DNA of 6,207 bases from JBQTIP01 sp052388025 (GTDB lineage Bacteria; Actinomycetota; UBA4738; HRBIN12), in assembly GCA_052388025.1 (NCBI GenBank), contig JBQTIP010000217.1, positions 1 through 6,207 on the forward strand. The letters are read 5' to 3'. The notes under the pieces are model-generated. The model was given only the letters and a program-made list of their open reading frames with translations, was not told the origin of the DNA and did no database searches. Positions 4,464 to 6,207 of this stretch are shown piece by piece. The stretch's first letter is position 1, and the number at the start of each line of letters is the position of its first letter. The position numbers were made by a program, and so were the translations under genes.

Positions 4464-5858
4464 CTACGCGAGCGACGCCAGGATCTCGCTCGCTGCCCGC
4501 TCTCCGGAGCGCACCGCGCCGTCCATGTATCCGTTCCAGACGGATGAGGTCTCCGTGCCGGCCCAGTGAATCCGCCCCACCGGCTCCCTGAGCACGGGCC
4601 CGAACTGGGTCCATGCACCCGGAGGGAACAGGGCGCATTGACCGCCGCGAGTCCACGGCTCCGCGGTCCAATCGAGCTCGTAGTATGCGGTGGGGAAGCC
4701 TGCCTGGGGGCCGAGGTACTCCGTGAGGCAGTCGAGCACGACCTTGCGTCGGGCCTCCGGCTCCTCGCGTCCGAGACTGCGTGCCTGATCGCCCTCGATG
4801 AACCCGGCGAGCATGCCGGGTGCTCCTCCGGGCGGCGAGCTGTCGATGATCCACAGCGGACAGTCGGGGCTCCACGCCAGGCCGCTGAGCCCCTCGCGGC
4901 GCCAGAACGGCTCCTCGTACACCGCGCTCACCGCCGTGATCGTTGCCTGGGGAAGTCGCTGAAGCAGCTGGTCCCGCTCGGCGGGTAGCGGGGGATCGTA
5001 CGTGATGCGAGCGGCCAGGGTGGGCGGGACCGCGATCACGACCCGCCGAGCGCTGGCTGCAAGCCGGTCCGTCTCGACGCGCACGGACGCATCGGACTGA
5101 GCAACCCTCCGGACGGGAGCCCTCAGCTCCAGGGCGCCTCCCAGCCGCTCGGCGAGAGCGAGCGAGAGGGCCTGAGAGCCGCCCGCGATCCGGTCCTGCT
5201 GCGCGCTCCCGACACCGACACCCGAGAGCACCTGGAGGTTGGTTGCCGAATGGACGTAGAAGAGAGCGTGCAGGAGCGAGACGTTGGGGGTCTCGGCTCC
5301 CAGTATCGCGTGGAAGTAGAACCGGAGCACCGTACGGGCCCTCTCCGTTCTCGCCGTGCGCCGGAGCCAGGTCTCGAGCGTCTGGCCGTCGAGCTCCTTG
5401 GCGCGCGGAGCCTCCCAGGGTCTCTCGACCGGAACGCGGGCAGCCAGCCGATCGAGCCGGACCATCGTCTGGGCGAGGTCGGCCAGCGCGAGGGGGTTCA
5501 TCCTCGGGAACTCTCCGCCGTAGCGGTACCGCTTGCCTCCGATGAGCGCGATCGTCGCGCCCTCGAAGTGGGATGGGAAGGTCTCGATGCCGAGCTCGGC
5601 GGCCAGCGCGTAGATGCGGTCCTGCGTCGCGCCAACCATCCGACCCCCCAACTCCACCACCGTGCCGTCGCCCGTCGGCTCGTTGAGCGTTCGGCCCCCG
5701 ACGCGTTCGCGGGCCTCGAGAACGAGGACCGATGCTCCGGCGGTGGCCAGGCGGTGCGCCGCGGTCAGGCCGGCCAGGCCGGCACCGACGACCGCAACGT
5801 CAACGTCACCGTGTTCCTCGACCACGCTGCCTCTCTCGGTGGGGCGGGACGAACGCAT
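4464..5858 (-). CDS. Flavin monoamine oxidase family protein
   Basis: A 464-residue FAD-dependent amine oxidase-like protein, probably cytosolic (no signal peptide). Near the N-terminus is the dinucleotide-binding motif VAVVGAGLAGLTAAHRL (about 21-37), the ribose-binding Glu48 (VLVLEARERVGGRT), then GGRMVG. The C-terminal FAD motif is GRIHWAGTETSSVWNGYMDG (about 428-447). Family members oxidise primary or secondary amines to imines with release of H2O2. By-eye alignment to MAO around AVYEEPFW puts Ala309 where the flavin N5-contacting Lys is usual. Around RGGQCALFPPG, Gly406 sits at the covalent-flavin Cys and Gln407 at the first aromatic-cage Tyr; the second Tyr (444) is kept. FAD is therefore probably noncovalent and the substrate atypical. 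The start is uncertain: ATG 5858 is used, but GTG 5825, with AGAGG 4 nt upstream, is a good alternative; TTG 5876 is less likely. Confidence 0.85.
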   Translation of the reverse strand: MRSSRPTERGSVVEEHGDVDVAVVGAGLAGLTAAHRLATAGASVLVLEARERVGGRTLNEPTGDGTVVELGGRMVGATQDRIYALAAELGIETFPSHFEGATIALIGGKRYRYGGEFPRMNPLALADLAQTMVRLDRLAARVPVERPWEAPRAKELDGQTLETWLRRTARTERARTVLRFYFHAILGAETPNVSLLHALFYVHSATNLQVLSGVGVGSAQQDRIAGGSQALSLALAERLGGALELRAPVRRVAQSDASVRVETDRLAASARRVVIAVPPTLAARITYDPPLPAERDQLLQRLPQATITAVSAVYEEPFWRREGLSGLAWSPDCPLWIIDSSPPGGAPGMLAGFIEGDQARSLGREEPEARRKVVLDCLTEYLGPQAGFPTAYYELDWTAEPWTRGGQCALFPPGAWTQFGPVLREPVGRIHWAGTETSSVWNGYMDGAVRSGERAASEILASLA

Positions 5859-5903
5859 CCCGCGCGGCCCCCGCAAGCGTCCGGGGTGAGCGACAAGCCG
5901 AAC

Positions 5904-6207
5904 CTAGGCCTCTTGCGAGGAGGGTGGTATCGGGGATTCACCTGATTTCGCGGTATCCGAGCCCTCGCTGATGAGGCCGTGCTTCATCGCGAACATGGCC
6001 GCCGCGGCGCGGGTGGACACACCCAGCTTCTCGTAGATGTGCTGGACGTGGGTGTCCACGGTCTTCGGGGACACGACGAGCGCGGCGGCGATCGCGCGGT
6101 TGGCCTCCCCCCGGCAGAGGAGTCGAAGCACCTCCGTCTCACGGGCAGAGAGGCCGGCCGGACGCTCGGAACGGCGAAGCGGGCGGTGACCCGCCGCCGC
6201 AAGCACC
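5904..6207 (-). CDS. LuxR-family regulator, C-terminal HTH domain (N-terminus beyond window)
   Basis: The last 100 or so residues of a protein whose frame is open to the window edge. It contains a complete LuxR/GerE-type helix-turn-helix: LSARETEVLRLLCRGEANRAIAAAL, then VVSPKTVDTHVQHIYEKLGV, then STRAAAAMFAMKHGLI. Glu and the SPKTVDTHV recognition helix are canonical for DNA binding. The STRAAA-x-x-FAMKHGL ending is, as I recall, typical of multidomain actinobacterial regulators that carry an HD or other sensory/enzymatic domain upstream; that part cannot be seen. A 19-residue Ser/Pro-rich tail follows. The stop (TAG, 5906-5904) lies 45 bp before the oxidase ATG on the same strand, so this regulator is probably cotranscribed with, and may control, the oxidase-methyltransferase genes. 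Confidence 0.85.
   Translation of the reverse strand, partial: VLAAAGHRPLRRSERPAGLSARETEVLRLLCRGEANRAIAAALVVSPKTVDTHVQHIYEKLGVSTRAAAAMFAMKHGLISEGSDTAKSGESPIPPSSQEA

Noticed and set aside
4418..4618. Upstream extension of the methyltransferase frame to a longer 424-residue protein
   Set aside because: The extra 67 residues overlap the oxidase C-terminus, have no family match, and a strong Shine-Dalgarno supports the ATG at 4417.
5250..5945. Plus-strand 231-codon open frame
   Set aside because: It is antisense to the flavin oxidase N-terminal half, with no recognisable domain.

Overview
This is a high-GC window, probably from a soil or environmental actinobacterium. That guess rests on base composition, IS481-type transposase remnants, a RES-type toxin pair, a winged-helix/SAM methyltransferase of the kind common in mycobacteria and relatives, and a leaderless-looking promoter. 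The lineage is inferred and cannot be read directly. All apparently functional genes lie on the minus strand. The only plus-strand coding traces are decayed IS481 transposase tails.

Left half (1-3200), a mobile-element-scarred accessory segment. The window opens inside the last 23 codons of an IS481-family transposase, followed by the element's terminal sequence and a short GTGCTACCC repeat. A near-duplicate of this block (transposase tail, terminal sequence, repeat) sits at 3029-3198 in the same orientation. Between the two copies, on the minus strand and in transcription order, lie: a 417-codon frame of an uncharacterised family that has lost its N-terminus at the IS481 remnant; a 215-bp gap with short GTCAA/TTGAC repeats; and an antitoxin-RES toxin operon (antitoxin 1365-853, toxin 856-269) whose reading frames overlap by 4 nt. 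The antitoxin promoter is readable (TTGACT-N17-TACTCT) and predicts a start at the A of the ATG. A strong 10-bp inverted repeat lies 48 bp beyond the toxin stop.

Right half (3200-6207), a metabolic/regulatory cluster. On the minus strand, in transcription order: the C-terminal DNA-binding part of a LuxR-type regulator (cut by the window edge), a flavin monoamine-oxidase-like enzyme, and a class I SAM-dependent methyltransferase with an N-terminal winged helix. The gaps are about 45 bp each, so one transcript is likely. The natural inference is regulated oxidation of an amine-like substrate coupled to methyl transfer, but no substrate can be named. The oxidase lacks two active-site residues expected of the monoamine oxidase family (by-eye alignment). 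A perfect 8-bp inverted repeat surrounds the methyltransferase stop codon and may end the transcript.

No rRNA, tRNA, CRISPR array or replication origin was seen.
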